A stretch of DNA of 64,000 bases from Bolinopsis microptera (GCF_026151205.1 NC_087084.1:1154312-1218311), one strand, 5' to 3'. Shown: positions 32,696-43,075, numbered from the stretch's first letter. Numbers and translations: made by a program. The notes: a model not told the origin generated them from the letters alone.

Positions 32696-33052
32696 ATAAA
32701 CCAAATGCGAGTGTCATAGATTTCGAAATTAGGAGTATTCATTTATCAAAATTTACTTCAGAGGTTGAATCAGCGAATAAAGAAACGAAAAAGGGCTCTG
32801 ATACAACCATATCCTGTGTTATCACTGGATTGACAGAAACAGCAACAGTGACCTGGCGAACTAGTACAGGCCAAGTTTCAGGTGATAAGCTCACCCCTGT
32901 CCAAGGAAGCCATTCTGGAGGGACACAAACATCAACTCTTGAAGTAGACGGAAGTCTTGTGAATGAAGATACTGCCTACACTTGCAGAGTCACTTCCGGA
33001 TCTTTGCCCGATTCCAGTCACTCAGATACCACCGTTAATCTTAACGTTTATG
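32696..33052 (+). CDS. Ig exon unit 12
   Basis: Intact 119-codon Ig exon, consensus sequence. Confidence 0.8.
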
Positions 33053-33149
33053 GTAAGTTTTTCAACGCTAACAGTTATCTTGCAATACAGTTTTTGATTC
33101 ACTTCCAATTTCTATCTCTCCACCACATTTAAAATTCAATTCAAACCAG

Positions 33150-33506
33150 ATAAACCAAATGCGAGTGTCATAGATTTCGAAATTAGGAGTATTCATTTAT
33201 CAAAATTTACTTCAGAGGTTGAATCAGCGAATAAAGAAACGAAAAAGGGCTCTGATACAACCATATCCTGTGTTATCACTGGATTGACAGAAACAGCAAC
33301 AGTGACCTGGCGAACTAGTACAGGCCAAGTTTCAGGTGATAAGCTCACCCCTGTCCAAGGAAGCCATTCTGGAGGGACACAAACATCAACTCTTGCTGTA
33401 GACGGAAGTCTTGTGAATGAAGATACTGCCTACACTTGCAGAGTCATTTCCGGATCTTTGCCCGATTCCAGCCACTCAGATACCACCGTTAATCTTAACG
33501 TTTATG
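33150..33506 (+). CDS. Ig exon unit 13
   Basis: Intact 119-codon Ig exon with LAVDG and CRVISGS variants. Confidence 0.8.
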
Positions 33507-33603
33507 GTAAGTTTTTCAACGCTAACAGTTATCTTGCAATACAGTTTTTGATTCACTTCCAATTTCTATCTCTCCACCACATTTAAAATTCAATTCAAAC
33601 CAG

Positions 33604-35116
33604 ATAAACCAAATGCGAGTGTCATAGATTTCGAAATTAGGAGTATTCATTTATCAAAATTTACTTCAGAGGTTGAATCAGCGAATAAAGAAACGAAAAA
33701 GGGCTCTGATACAACCATATCCTGTGTTATCACTGGATTAACAGAAACAGCAACAGTGACCTGGCGAACTAGTACACTGCCGTTTTCTCAGAAAAGGCAG
33801 TAAGTCCATATTTGCCATTTCGAGATATTGCGACTTTTGCGTTTATGGTTTTTTCTCCGCTTACTTTTTGCGTAAGATCAAAAGTAAACACGTTGAGTTA
33901 TCAATAATTAGTCAAATTTTAATTTGTCAAAAAAATTAAAGCTTTGAGCCGTCCATAAGCTTAGATATAACCATTTTTATGCCAAATAATCGAGCTTATT
34001 TTTCATACTGGATGGACTTACTGCCTTTTCTGAGAAAACTTGGACTTACTTCCTTTTCTGAGAAAAATCTCTGTTCAATATTTTTCTGAGAAGGAAGTAA
34101 GTCCAAGCTTTTTACTAAATTTTTGAGGTTTGGATCTATGTATTTTGGATTATATTGTAAAATATAATCAATTAGGTAAATCTAAATTGCTCCATATCAT
34201 ATAATAAATGTTTTTGAATAGTAGTATGCCCTTATTTAGGCAAACTCGCCAATTTTGAAAGATTTCAGTGCATTAAATGATATCTTATCGATATTATGAT
34301 GAAAATGAACTTGATCTAAAAGATATACCTAAACTAAACATTCTCTGCGATTATAAGAGCTCAATAACTGCTCCAATGTTTATGTTTTGCAAATAAAATA
34401 CATCCGGCGTTTTTGAAAATCGGCCACCAAATTTTTTTTGAGGCCTAAATGAAAATTTTGATCACTTAAGTAAAGTTGAAATGTAATTATACATCGATTC
34501 TGAAAATTTCAAGCGAAAATATCAATCGGCAGTAAAGTTATGTTCTTTTTGGGAAATCGCTTTCTAAAATTCCGCTTTTAGCATGCTTTTATAGGAAGTA
34601 AGTCCAGCTACTTCTTCCTATCACAGATAATTTATCTCAGAAAAGGCAGTAAGTCCACGGAATTACTTCCTTATCTCAGAAGATTTTCAAGATTTTCTCA
34701 GAAAAGGCAGTAAGTCCGGACTTACGTCCTTCTCTCAGAAAATAATTGGCCAAAACCGAACATAATGTTTCTCAACTGGGACTTACTTCCTTAGAAATTG
34801 CATGCAACAATGTTTCTATACATTAATATGTAGCTCATGTTGTAGAGAATTTTCTACTGAAAATTTTGATACCAATATTGTCATATTTCGAAAAATTGGA
34901 CTTACTGCCTTTTCTGAGAAAACGGCAGTACAGGCCAAGTTTCAGGTGATAAGCTCACCCCTGTCCAAGGAAGCCATTCTGGAGGGACACAAACATCAAC
35001 TCTTGAAGTAGACGGAAGTCTTGTGAATGAAGATACTGCCTACACTTGCAGAGTCACTTCCGGATCTTTGCCCGATTCCAGTCACTCAGATACCACCGTT
35101 AATCTTAACGTTTATG
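33604..35116 (+). pseudogene. Ig exon unit 14, interrupted by a DNA transposon
   Basis: The exon is split after the VTWRTST region by the element at 33,777-34,928. Removing it with one TACA restores a normal unit length. With the insert present the exon cannot be read through. Confidence 0.85.
33777..34928. mobile_element. Non-autonomous DNA transposon (1,152 bp) with repeated end motif
   Basis: It is flanked by TACA at 33,773-33,776 and 34,929-34,932. The inverted ends are CTGCCGTTTTCTCAGAAAAG and its complement, extending through GCAGTAAGTCCA. The same motif (TTTTCTGAGAAAA next to GGACTTACTGCC or GGACTTACTTCC) recurs internally in both orientations near 34,013, 34,045, 34,085, 34,600, 34,640, 34,690, 34,720 and 34,785. 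No transposase is encoded. The superfamily is not clear; a 4-bp target duplication fits several cut-and-paste groups. Confidence 0.88.
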
Positions 35117-35213
35117 GTAAGTTTTTCAACGCTAACAGTTATCTTGCAATACAGTTTTTGATTCACTTCCAATTTCTATCTCTCCACCACATTTAAAATT
35201 CAATTCAAACCAG

Positions 35214-35573
35214 ATAAACCAAATGCGAGTGTCATAGATTTCGAAATTAGGAGTATTCATTTATCAAAATTTACTTCAGAGGTTAAATCAGCGAATAAAG
35301 AAACGAAAAAGGGCTCTGATACAACCATATCCTGTGTTATCACTGGATTGACAGAAACAGCAACAGTGACCTGGCGAACTAGTGCTGGGGAAGTTTCAGG
35401 TGATACGCTCGTTCCTGTCCAAGGAAGCCATTCTGGAGGGACACAAACATCAACTCTTGAAGTACACGGAAGTCTTGTGAATGAAGATACTGCCTACACT
35501 TGCAGAGTCACTAATTCCGGATCTTTGCCCGATTCCAGCCACTCAGATACCACCGTCAATCTTAACGTTTATG
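35214..35573 (+). CDS. Ig exon unit 15 (one codon longer)
   Basis: A 360-bp phase 1-1 Ig exon with GEVSGDTLVPVQ, LEVHGS and an inserted Asn codon (RVTNSGS). Frame and splice sites are intact. It is the most diverged unit. Confidence 0.8.
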
Positions 35574-35670
35574 GTAAGTTTTTCAACGCTAACAGTTATC
35601 TTGCAATACAGTTTTTTATTCACTTCCAATTTCTATCTCTCCACCACATTTAAAATTCAATTCAAACCAG

Positions 35671-36027
35671 ATAAACCAAATGCGAGTGTCATAGATTTCG
35701 AAATTAGGAGTACTTATTTATCAAAATTTACTTCAGAGGTTGAATCAGCGAATAAAGAAACGAAAAAGGGCTCTGATACAACCATATCCTGTGTTATCAC
35801 TGGATTGACAGAAACAGCAACAGTGACCTGGCGAACTAGTACAGGCGAAGTTTCAGGTGATAAGCTCACCCCTGTCCAAGGAAGCCATTCTGGAGGGACA
35901 CAAACATCAACTCTTGAAGTAGACGGAAGTCTTGTGAATGAAGATACTGCCTACACTTGCAGAGTCACTTCCGGATCTTTTTCCGATTCCAGTCACTCAG
36001 ATACCACCGTTAATCTTAACGTTTATG
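35671..36027 (+). CDS. Ig exon unit 16
   Basis: Intact 119-codon Ig exon with private changes (RSTYLSKF, TGEVSGD, GSFSDSS). Confidence 0.8.
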
Positions 36028-36124
36028 GTAAGTTTTTCAACGCTAACAGTTATCTTGCAATACAGTTTTTGATTCACTTCCAATTTCTATCTCTCCACCA
36101 CATTTAAAATTCAATTCAAACCAG

Positions 36125-36481
36125 ATAAACCAAATGCAAGTGTCATAGATTTCAAAATTAGGAGTATTCATTTATCAAAATTTACTTCAGAGGTTGAATC
36201 AGCGAATAAAGAAACGAAAAAGGGCTCTGATACAACCATATCCTGTGTTATCACTGGATTGACAGAAACAGCAACAGTGACCTGGCGAACTAGTACTGGC
36301 CAAGTTTCAGGTGATAAGCTCACTCCTGTCCAAGGAAGCCATTCTGGAGGGACACAAACATCAACTCTTGAAGTAGACGGAAGTCTTGTGAATGAAGATA
36401 CTGCCTACACTTGCAGAGTCACTTCCGGATCTTTGCCCGATTCCAGTCACTCAGATACCACCGTTAATCTTAACGTTTATG
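36125..36481 (+). CDS. Ig exon unit 17
   Basis: Intact 119-codon Ig exon. The donor GTAAGT at 36,482 is kept, but its intron is cut at CTTGC (36,512) and continues into LINE A, so splicing would have to go to exon 2b at 36,971. Confidence 0.75.
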
Positions 36482-36512
36482 GTAAGTTTTTCAACGCTAA
36501 CAGTTATCTTGC

Positions 36513-36698
36513 CTGGCCGTTGTCATTTGATGAAACGTGAAGGGAATGCTTACCAATAACACCGGACCAAGCTGAGTTATCTTGGCCAATGCGAGCATTT
36601 AGATCTCCAAGTAAAAACTTCACGTCATGAGCTGGTTGTTCATCAAATGCCCCAGATAGCTGCTGATAAAGCCTGCATAATTGTTTTACGTGCCTATG
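36513..36698 (-). pseudogene. LINE A endonuclease N-terminal fragment
   Basis: About 60 codons with KFLLGDLNARIGQDNSAWSG and GVIGKHSL, the GD(L/F)NARIG endonuclease signature of RTE-like LINEs. The frame is truncated upstream by host intron sequence and continues at 27,632 on the far side of the Ig array. Confidence 0.8.
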
Positions 36699-36970
36699 AA
36701 CGTTACGTGTAATACTCGATGTATTTCTAAATACAATTTTCACCATGGTTTTTACATAATTATATTGTTAGCAGTCAAATAATATTTTTAAATAATATTT
36801 GTAGTCGATTGAACTATGAAATGGACAATCGATCTTATATCTTTATATATTCATAAAACAACAATCGTCGAGTAATTTCTATAATTAATAATATTTTACT
36901 CGTGATATTGTTATCTACCAGCTGATGTACAGTAATCGACTTTAAGATAATAACGTGGTTATAACAACAG

Positions 36971-37408
36971 GCTGGGTAGCAAAACAACGTGGGGTTGATA
37001 TAGACTTCAATCTGGAGCAGTATTCTCTTGAAATAAAGACTGATAGCACGCTAGGGAGTGAAGATTTAGTGTGGGTGTTGTTCTTCACTTCACAGAGAGA
37101 CTATGTAGGAGGACTCAACCTCCACTTCACCTCCTCTCCTAAGTACTATATCCGGGATTGCAGATCGAATTGGGCTTACATCCCTACTGACCTACCTACT
37201 GCAACAGACAAGGTATGGAGGGTAACGTTAACTAGAACCTCAGGTATCAGACTAGTTGTACACTGTAACGGGGTGAAGGTGATCAACACCCCGATATCAG
37301 GCTCAACGTGTGGTCAGAGTAACTGGAGCACTAGCTGGAGCAGGGACATAGCTAAGATACAGTTTTCTTCCAAAGACACTGCGACTGATTTCTACAGACC
37401 TCTAACAG
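36971..37408 (+). CDS. Receptor gene exon 2b: duplicate of exon 2a
   Basis: A 438-bp phase 1-1 exon (146 codons) with acceptor ATAACAACAG and donor GTAACT. It is homologous to exon 2a over its length (IDFNLEQYSLEIKTDSTLGS, TDKVWRVTLTRTSGIRLVVH, VIQDLK after the donor). Flanking introns are also duplicated: CACCATGGTTTTTACATAAT occurs at 12,087 and 36,743, and CGTGTAATACTCGATGTATT at both 36,706 and 37,440. This defines a tandem exon duplication of about 730 bp. LINE A was inserted into the intron of the left copy. In an intact transcript it would follow exon 2a or the Ig array. Confidence 0.7.
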
Positions 37409-37553
37409 GTAACTGGGTAATTCAAGATCTTAAACGTGACGTGTAATACTCGATGTATTTCTAAATACAATTTGTTTTATGGTATAATTGAGCCCATTAT
37501 AAAATATGTGAACTATCAAACTTATTTTAATTATCAAGGGCAATATTTGTCAG

Positions 37554-37739
37554 AATGTACTAAACTGAAGGCTGAGTGGACAAGTACGATTGAGACAGCA
37601 GCCCACTTTCCAGTAGACCCAGGAACTGTCTTGGAAGTGACCTGTTCTGACCCAGGAGCTCTCAACAAAGGGAGCAATAAAGTGACTTGCACAGGGACAG
37701 AATTCACCTTCTCAAAAGAGCCTTATTGCTTCAGCCTAG
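37554..37739 (+). CDS. Receptor gene sushi/CCP exon
   Basis: A 186-bp phase 1-1 exon (62 codons) with acceptor TATTTGTCAG and donor GTAAAT. It reads ECTKLKAEW, then FPVDPGTVLEVTCSDPGALN, a VTCTGTEFTF strand and EPYC. Four Cys and the GT.....C / V.C pattern are those of a complement control (sushi) module. Such modules mediate adhesion or recognition in secreted and surface proteins. Its phase matches the SP, 2a/2b and Ig exons. Confidence 0.75.
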
Positions 37740-38090
37740 GTAAATCATTATAATAATATTTGTTATGCACATAATCTGGTTAAATAACTGACTTGAGAAC
37801 TGACTTTTTGGAAGGTGGATGCATAAAAACAGGTCAACACTTCAAAATGTCCCCAATCAACGAATCTATTATTATCTAGTGGCCGGGATAAAATCTAATT
37901 GCCCAACTTGACCCTACCATGTCCTTTATTGACGATGTCAGTCAATTCTTCGCAGCTCGGCGAGGCCCAGTAGCAAATTATTGGATGCGAGGCGCGGCCC
38001 AGTAACGCATCACGCTACAAACCATATCCAAAATGACCCCTGTCCATATTTACCCCACCCTACATACATGCTACATGAAGAGGTTTCCTC
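37740..38090. other. Intron or intergenic, no feature
   Basis: Nothing coding is visible. A small direct motif GGCCCAGTA occurs twice near 37,966 and 38,000. Confidence 0.4.
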
Positions 38091-38375
38091 CTAGTCGTTG
38101 GAGTGGCCTGCTTCACACAAATCTCTTCTACGGCGTAAGCGTAACATGTTCCTCCATCCCACTCGTTTTAGAGCTAACTGTTTTACTGCGTCTCTGCTGA
38201 TGTTATCGACACCTGTAAAGTCAGCCGCATCCTCGAGTACACAGGCCATCCAGCCTTTGCAGGGTCGTCCTCTCAGTCTCTTTCCATAGTTTGGACTTGG
38301 TTTCCAATCCAGTAAAAAATTGAGAAACCGTCTCTCTGGCATGCTGACAACTTGTCCGTACCCCACCTTACCCAT
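38091..38375 (-). pseudogene. RTE-like LINE C-terminal fragment
   Basis: 94 codons ending in the same AGHSND C-terminus as LINE A, with RLRGRPCKGWMACVLEDAAD. This is a diverged, 5'-truncated copy of the same LINE group. Confidence 0.75.
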
Positions 38376-40390
38376 CTGTTAACTTAGATATCAATTAAAA
38401 CAAGAAAACATGACAACTACATATCTGCCAAATATCTTTATTTGAAATGTATACACCCTTTTGAATATCTCTTTTGCAAGCTTCAAGCATAATTTCTAAA
38501 TTTCGGCCGGCAATATCTGTAGATAACACTCTAAATAATTATAATTCAGGTTAGTAACTTAATAATGAAGCAGGAATTTCTACACGAGAAAGCGACGCAA
38601 TGAACGATGAACCATTCACCATAAGCTATATAAAATAATGCTTTTGTTTGTTCTCAATAAGTGAAATCATCGTCAATAATATTAGCACGTACATATTCAA
38701 CATAACATATTGTAAATTTGGTCTCCTAAAACCTCATGCTCGATTAAAATCGTTTTACTGCTGATAATACTGTAGGCAAATTATATTAATGAATCCAGTT
38801 CTAATTTCAGAGCAACGAGGCATAAAAAGAACAGAGGACCGTTCAAATAGGATCCTTCTCAATCTGTCCCATGAATTAGTTTCTTCAAGGTTATATTACA
38901 TTTTTATTACAGTTCCATCCTTAGCACCATTCTTTTAGATGATAAAATTGATAGAAAATGTTATTATTTCTAGTACTGCACTATCCTCAAACACTGTTAT
39001 CTAGTCATTGTCATAATGGGGTGTCGAAATACTATGGCTTTAACTTGAGCTACATCCATGGCGATTTTAAAATCTCTCACTTTCAGCTTCAGAATGAAAT
39101 ACTCTGATCATCTCTACTCAACCGCGTAACAAAGTTTAATTAATGACAGTATATATTATAATGTACAGGGAGTGAGGGAGTGCTGACTTATATTTTGATA
39201 TTTAATTTAAATATTCTTTCAGTAAGTTATTTATTCTTACTGAATGGTATTTTTTAATAGGCGAGGTGGTAACTGCCAGAATTGGAAAAAAATTAATCGT
39301 TAATGATTTCTAATCCCCAGGAAGGTTCCTGAGGACACTGGAACAAATATCGTAGAGTTGACTTGTCAGCAGCCGTAGGGAGGAGAGGGAGAGGAGGGGA
39401 AGGATCTAAATGCACGGAGCACATGATCAGCCTAATCAGTTAAACAAAAATTTCAATTTTATGCCATTTATTACAGAGTAAACAAGTTTACAATAAATCA
39501 ATTTGATATTTAAAGGAATCCTAATTCAATGTGCAGTATGGTTATAACTCTTTGAATAGATTAGGTATAGGTAGGTGGGGCAAAGGAGTGTGCGTGCTGT
39601 TCGATATTGCTCACACCAAACGGCAACCTAATAAATGTTTTGTATGGACACTGGTCTCCATCACGATACAAAATTAGGATTGTAGAATTTATTATATAAC
39701 TATTAGTGCAGTGGAGGTAGCGGTGTGGTGCATTAATAGAGTGACAGCCCACTGATTTAGAGTTTTTTTTTAGTGAGCATAATGGGTATACCTGAAGGCT
39801 TCAGTATGGCAACTTTAAATTGGTTCTTTTAATCATCCATTAAATATCAGTTTAAAAGTATATAAATCTGGAATCTGTTCACACTGTGAACCAGTCCTAT
39901 ATTGGCTGTTCATTTGACAGAGTTACTGGCTGGCACTCCCATCATCTTCTCACTCACCATCACTGCCCAATCAAATTTATGCAATCAAAATCACTATACA
40001 CCCATAATCATATGATCAAAACACAAAGCTTTGAAATATACTTTTTTCTGTTTGAGATTTGAATAACGTTACTGTAATGTTCCAAATTATATTTTAAATG
40101 TTCAAATGTTATATAAATTTCAAAAATCCTCCTAGATTAAATATTAAAAACGTCTCAATAATGGAAATAGTCATACAATTAAAAAATTTACAAATTCTTA
40201 ATATCTACCTAAGAGAAAAATACCTACCTAAGTCAATGTCTACCTGTAATACACTAAATATCAGGTTAAATATATAGGTGGTGGAGTCAGCACACATTTA
40301 CCAAAATTAAAATTTCTTAATAGGAGGAACCTGTGGGCCGATAACACTGAATTAAATTTGTTGAAGGAGATTGTTTTAAAATGATAGCTG
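38376..40390. other. AT-rich non-coding; one weak candidate terminal exon
   Basis: At 38,811-38,938 an acceptor (TCTAATTTCAG) precedes a phase-1 open frame of about 42 codons starting E-Q-R-G and ending in TAG. It could be a 3' terminal exon of the receptor gene, but nothing beyond phase supports it. The rest shows no recognised feature. Confidence 0.25.
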
Positions 40391-40394
40391 CATT

Positions 40395-41120
40395 ATGTCC
40401 ATACTGAATCATTATAAGCATGTTGCAGCTTTAGAAGCGCCTTTTTCAGGCGACTTTTAGCAAGGCTAATCTTGTAGGAGTAGTCAAAAAGCTTAAGTTT
40501 AGGTGCAATTGTGCTTCAAATTTTGGTGGATCTTGATATAAAGTCATTAGATGGGAGTTGTGAAATGAGAGTGGTTTCCTTTCTAGAAGATGGCTGATAA
40601 TTCTGTTGCAGTGATGCTGGGCACCTTAGTTTTAGTATTTTAAAAGCTTCCATAAATGTTTGATATGTATATACATTTTAAAAAGCCAGGATGATTTATT
40701 GCTTGAAAAGTGGTTTACAGTGCTCTAGTTGGAAGAATGTATGGTCAAGTGCCTGGTTGTCAAACTCTCTTGTTCTTGCACATGTTAGGAACTTGTTTAC
40801 GTATGCCTCTTCATCACCAAAGAGGACCCGTATGCAGTGCTTCTGAGACAGCCAGATACTTGCTATCCTAAAGAGTGCTGCATCACCCCAAACTGAGATA
40901 CAATATGTAAGGTGGGATTCAAATAGTGTGTGGTAGAGGTCTTTATGGAGTTCCTTCGGTACGGAGTCCCTAATTCTATTTAAGGTGGCAGAGGCATAGT
41001 TTAACTTTCGTTTAAGTGCTGTTATATGAGGCCCCCAGGAAAGCTGTTCGTCAATAACAACTCCAAAAAACTTTGTTGCTTTACATTTAAACTTTCCTGT
41101 AATTTTGATCCTTCAAGCAC
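40395..41120 (-). pseudogene. CR1/Jockey-like LINE reverse transcriptase C-terminal fragment
   Basis: The minus-strand translation gives KATKFFGVVIDEQLSWGPHI, LNRIRDSVPKELHKDLYHTL, LTYCISVWGDAALF and QKHCIRVLFGDEEAYVNKFL, then further left FMEAFKILKLRCP and YKISLAKSRLKKALL. This is the usual thumb and tail of these RTs. A few stops interrupt it and both ends are truncated. It was not obvious as an ORF because it lacks an ATG. Confidence 0.75.
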
Positions 41121-42146
41121 CGAACATGAACATTTAGGGTTCGACCTTAAACTGTTGGTACCACATCATAGAACAGTAGAACCACCCATCTAACATCTGA
41201 ATGTGTGTCTCACATCAATGAAATTAATTTCGTATCTTTAAATAATGCTGCTCAGAATTTGTGTTACAAAACACTGGGTTTCAACTTTGAGTAGTAGTAC
41301 ATAAACAATCCACACCATGGTACACTACCACCCCAATGCCATGCAGTTAGCCTCCCTATCCGACCTCCCGCCTGTAGATGGAAATAAACGCATTAAAAAA
41401 GGTGCAAGTTAAAGAGTCTCTGAAGTGAACCAAACTTGACTGAGTTGAAGTTTTATCACGTATTGGACATATATTAAACAAATGATAACATCAAATATGG
41501 TAAAGGTCTCTGATGAACTTTTAATTTTTTATGTTAATGAGTTGTTCTATTGTTTAATTTCAGAGCAACAAGGTCGGCAAGGAAAACAGCCCTAGCTTAC
41601 AGAGTATCTGCAAAGTTTAAATGTAAGTTTGAAACAATATTTTTAACAACAGACCACCAATAAAATGCTATTTATAAATGTGTTTTGTAATCAGACCAAT
41701 TTTATAAGTAACTGAAATAATTATTTCAGCGATTGGTGAACGACAGTCAGCGAAAAGTTTGACAGCGATTAAAAACTCAAACCAACGCCAACACGACTTT
41801 AAAGTTATGAATTAAGATAATAATTTTTTAATAAAATAACTATTTTAATGGTAGCTATATTTGAAAAAGGTTATGTATTTAGGTTATTAGTGTGGTTTAC
41901 TTGTGAGTTCTAAGTTAGTGACGTTATTTCAATCCCTCAGGGCTGCTCTTCAAGAGCGAACATCGACTTCACAATCACTCGGAAAACCCTCATCTCGCAG
42001 ATAAGCTTTGGAGCTTTCTGTCTCATCAATGTGAGTTTTGGATCGTAGTGTAAATGAGGAAGTATAATTTTAATCGCTAAATGATATACAAATATTAATA
42101 GCATGAACTCGTGAATTAATTAACTTTGATACATCCCATTATATAA
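41121..42146. other. Non-coding; weak candidate small exons
   Basis: Acceptor-like sites precede short open segments at 41,564 (TTTAATTTCAG then AGCAACAAGG, with a GTAAGT donor at about 41,623) and at 41,730-41,815 (TTATTTCAG, 28 codons to TAA). Their phases can be made compatible (41,623 donor phase 1 to 41,730 phase 1). There is no domain and no proof that they belong to a gene. Confidence 0.25.
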
Positions 42147-42542
42147 CTTATCGGTCATAATTATAACGGACATTACTTTCACGCTAAAGACCTTAGCGTG
42201 AATAATTATGTCTGAGAAAATAATGTCTGTGGTATTAAGGTCCGTGAATAATAAAGTCCGGTAATTATTTCCATTGACTTTTGTGTTTGTGTCCCTACAT
42301 AGTACATATGTGTAGATATGTGTATAGCCAATTACTATATTAGCTTATTAGTATGCGAGGGCAAATATGATCACTCCTCCATCACATTCTAGAGTTCAAA
42401 AAAAGAGTAAAATTCTTATCAAAAGATCACCAAAAATTGTCCAATATTTTGGAAATTTTCGCGCGGTCAAGAGCGTGAATAATTATGTCGGTGAAAAATT
42501 TGGTCCGTGAAAAAGTTGTCCGTGATAATTATGACCGATAAG
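42147..42542. mobile_element. Small inverted-repeat element (396 bp)
   Basis: The ends CTTATCGGTCATAATTATAA and the complement of CTTATCGGTCATAATTATCA are followed by CGGAC. Internal GTGAATAATTATGTC motifs occur near 42,200 and 42,474. No coding capacity; the target duplication is unclear. Confidence 0.7.
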
Positions 42543-42659
42543 GTATGTTTTAACGAGAGCCATTGGTGATTGCACACGGAATTAATATCATTCTCAACGA
42601 TTAGAAATATGCGGTCCATGTAATTAATTACATTTAAATATTTCAGAGCAACACGTATC

Positions 42660-43075
42660 TCGCATCCCAGAACATCCCAGAAATAACCTCACATCCCAGA
42701 AGAAACCTAACTACATCCTAGATGTAACCTAGTACATCCCAGAAGGAACCTAAAAACATCCTAGGAGGAACCCAACATAACTGAAGGAACTTACCAACAT
42801 CCCAGACGAAACCTCACAACATCCCAAAAGGAACCTAGCTACATCGCAGAAGGAACCTAACAACATCACAGAAAGGACCTGACAACATCTTAGAACTTTA
42901 GAAGGAACCTAACATCCCATAAGGAACCTAACAACATCCCAGAAGGAACCCAACATCCCAGAAGTTACCTGACAATTATATCTTAAAAGGAACCTAACAT
43001 CCCAGAAGGAACTTAACATTAACAACGTCCCAGAAGGCACCTCACAGCATGATCCCAGAAGGAACCTAACAACAA
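42660..43075 (+). repeat. Degenerate ~20-bp minisatellite (AACATCCCAGAAGGAACCT)
   Basis: About 20 imperfect copies of AACATCCCAGAAGGAACCTA with insertions and point changes. It is preceded by an acceptor-like TTTCAG at 42,641-42,646. Confidence 0.8.

Larger units (their letters stand above)
27633..36512 (+). repeat. Array of 17 tandem 454-bp Ig-exon units inserted in LINE A
   Basis: Each unit is a 97-bp intron plus a 357-bp exon. The array starts and ends at the same intron position, the pentamer CTTGC (27,633-27,637 and 36,508-36,512). After subtracting the 1,156-bp transposon insertion (with its duplication), the length is 7,724 bp. That equals 17 units, minus two single-base deletions, plus one extra codon, plus the repeated CTTGC. 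LINE A sequence abuts on both sides and is in frame when the array is removed. Introns are as conserved as exons. Central units are nearly identical, while units 1, 15, 16 and 17 carry most private differences. Confidence 0.93.
12786..36700 (-). mobile_element. LINE A: 5'-truncated RTE-like non-LTR retrotransposon, split by two insertions
   Basis: Three minus-strand pieces read as one element: endonuclease start (36,513-36,698), rest of endonuclease and linker (26,926-27,632), and reverse transcriptase to C-terminus (12,850-14,634). Removing the LTR retrotransposon with one copy of its 5-bp target duplication (CGATT), and removing 27,633-36,512 completely, leaves the reading frame uninterrupted at both joins. 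This shows that the three pieces were one. The 3' end near 12,786 carries two TTTTAGA-like units instead of a long poly(A). The 5' end is truncated inside the endonuclease, where host intron sequence (ACGTGTAATACTCGATG) resumes at about 36,699-36,705. The element sits in the intron after exon 2a, antisense to the host gene. Confidence 0.8.
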
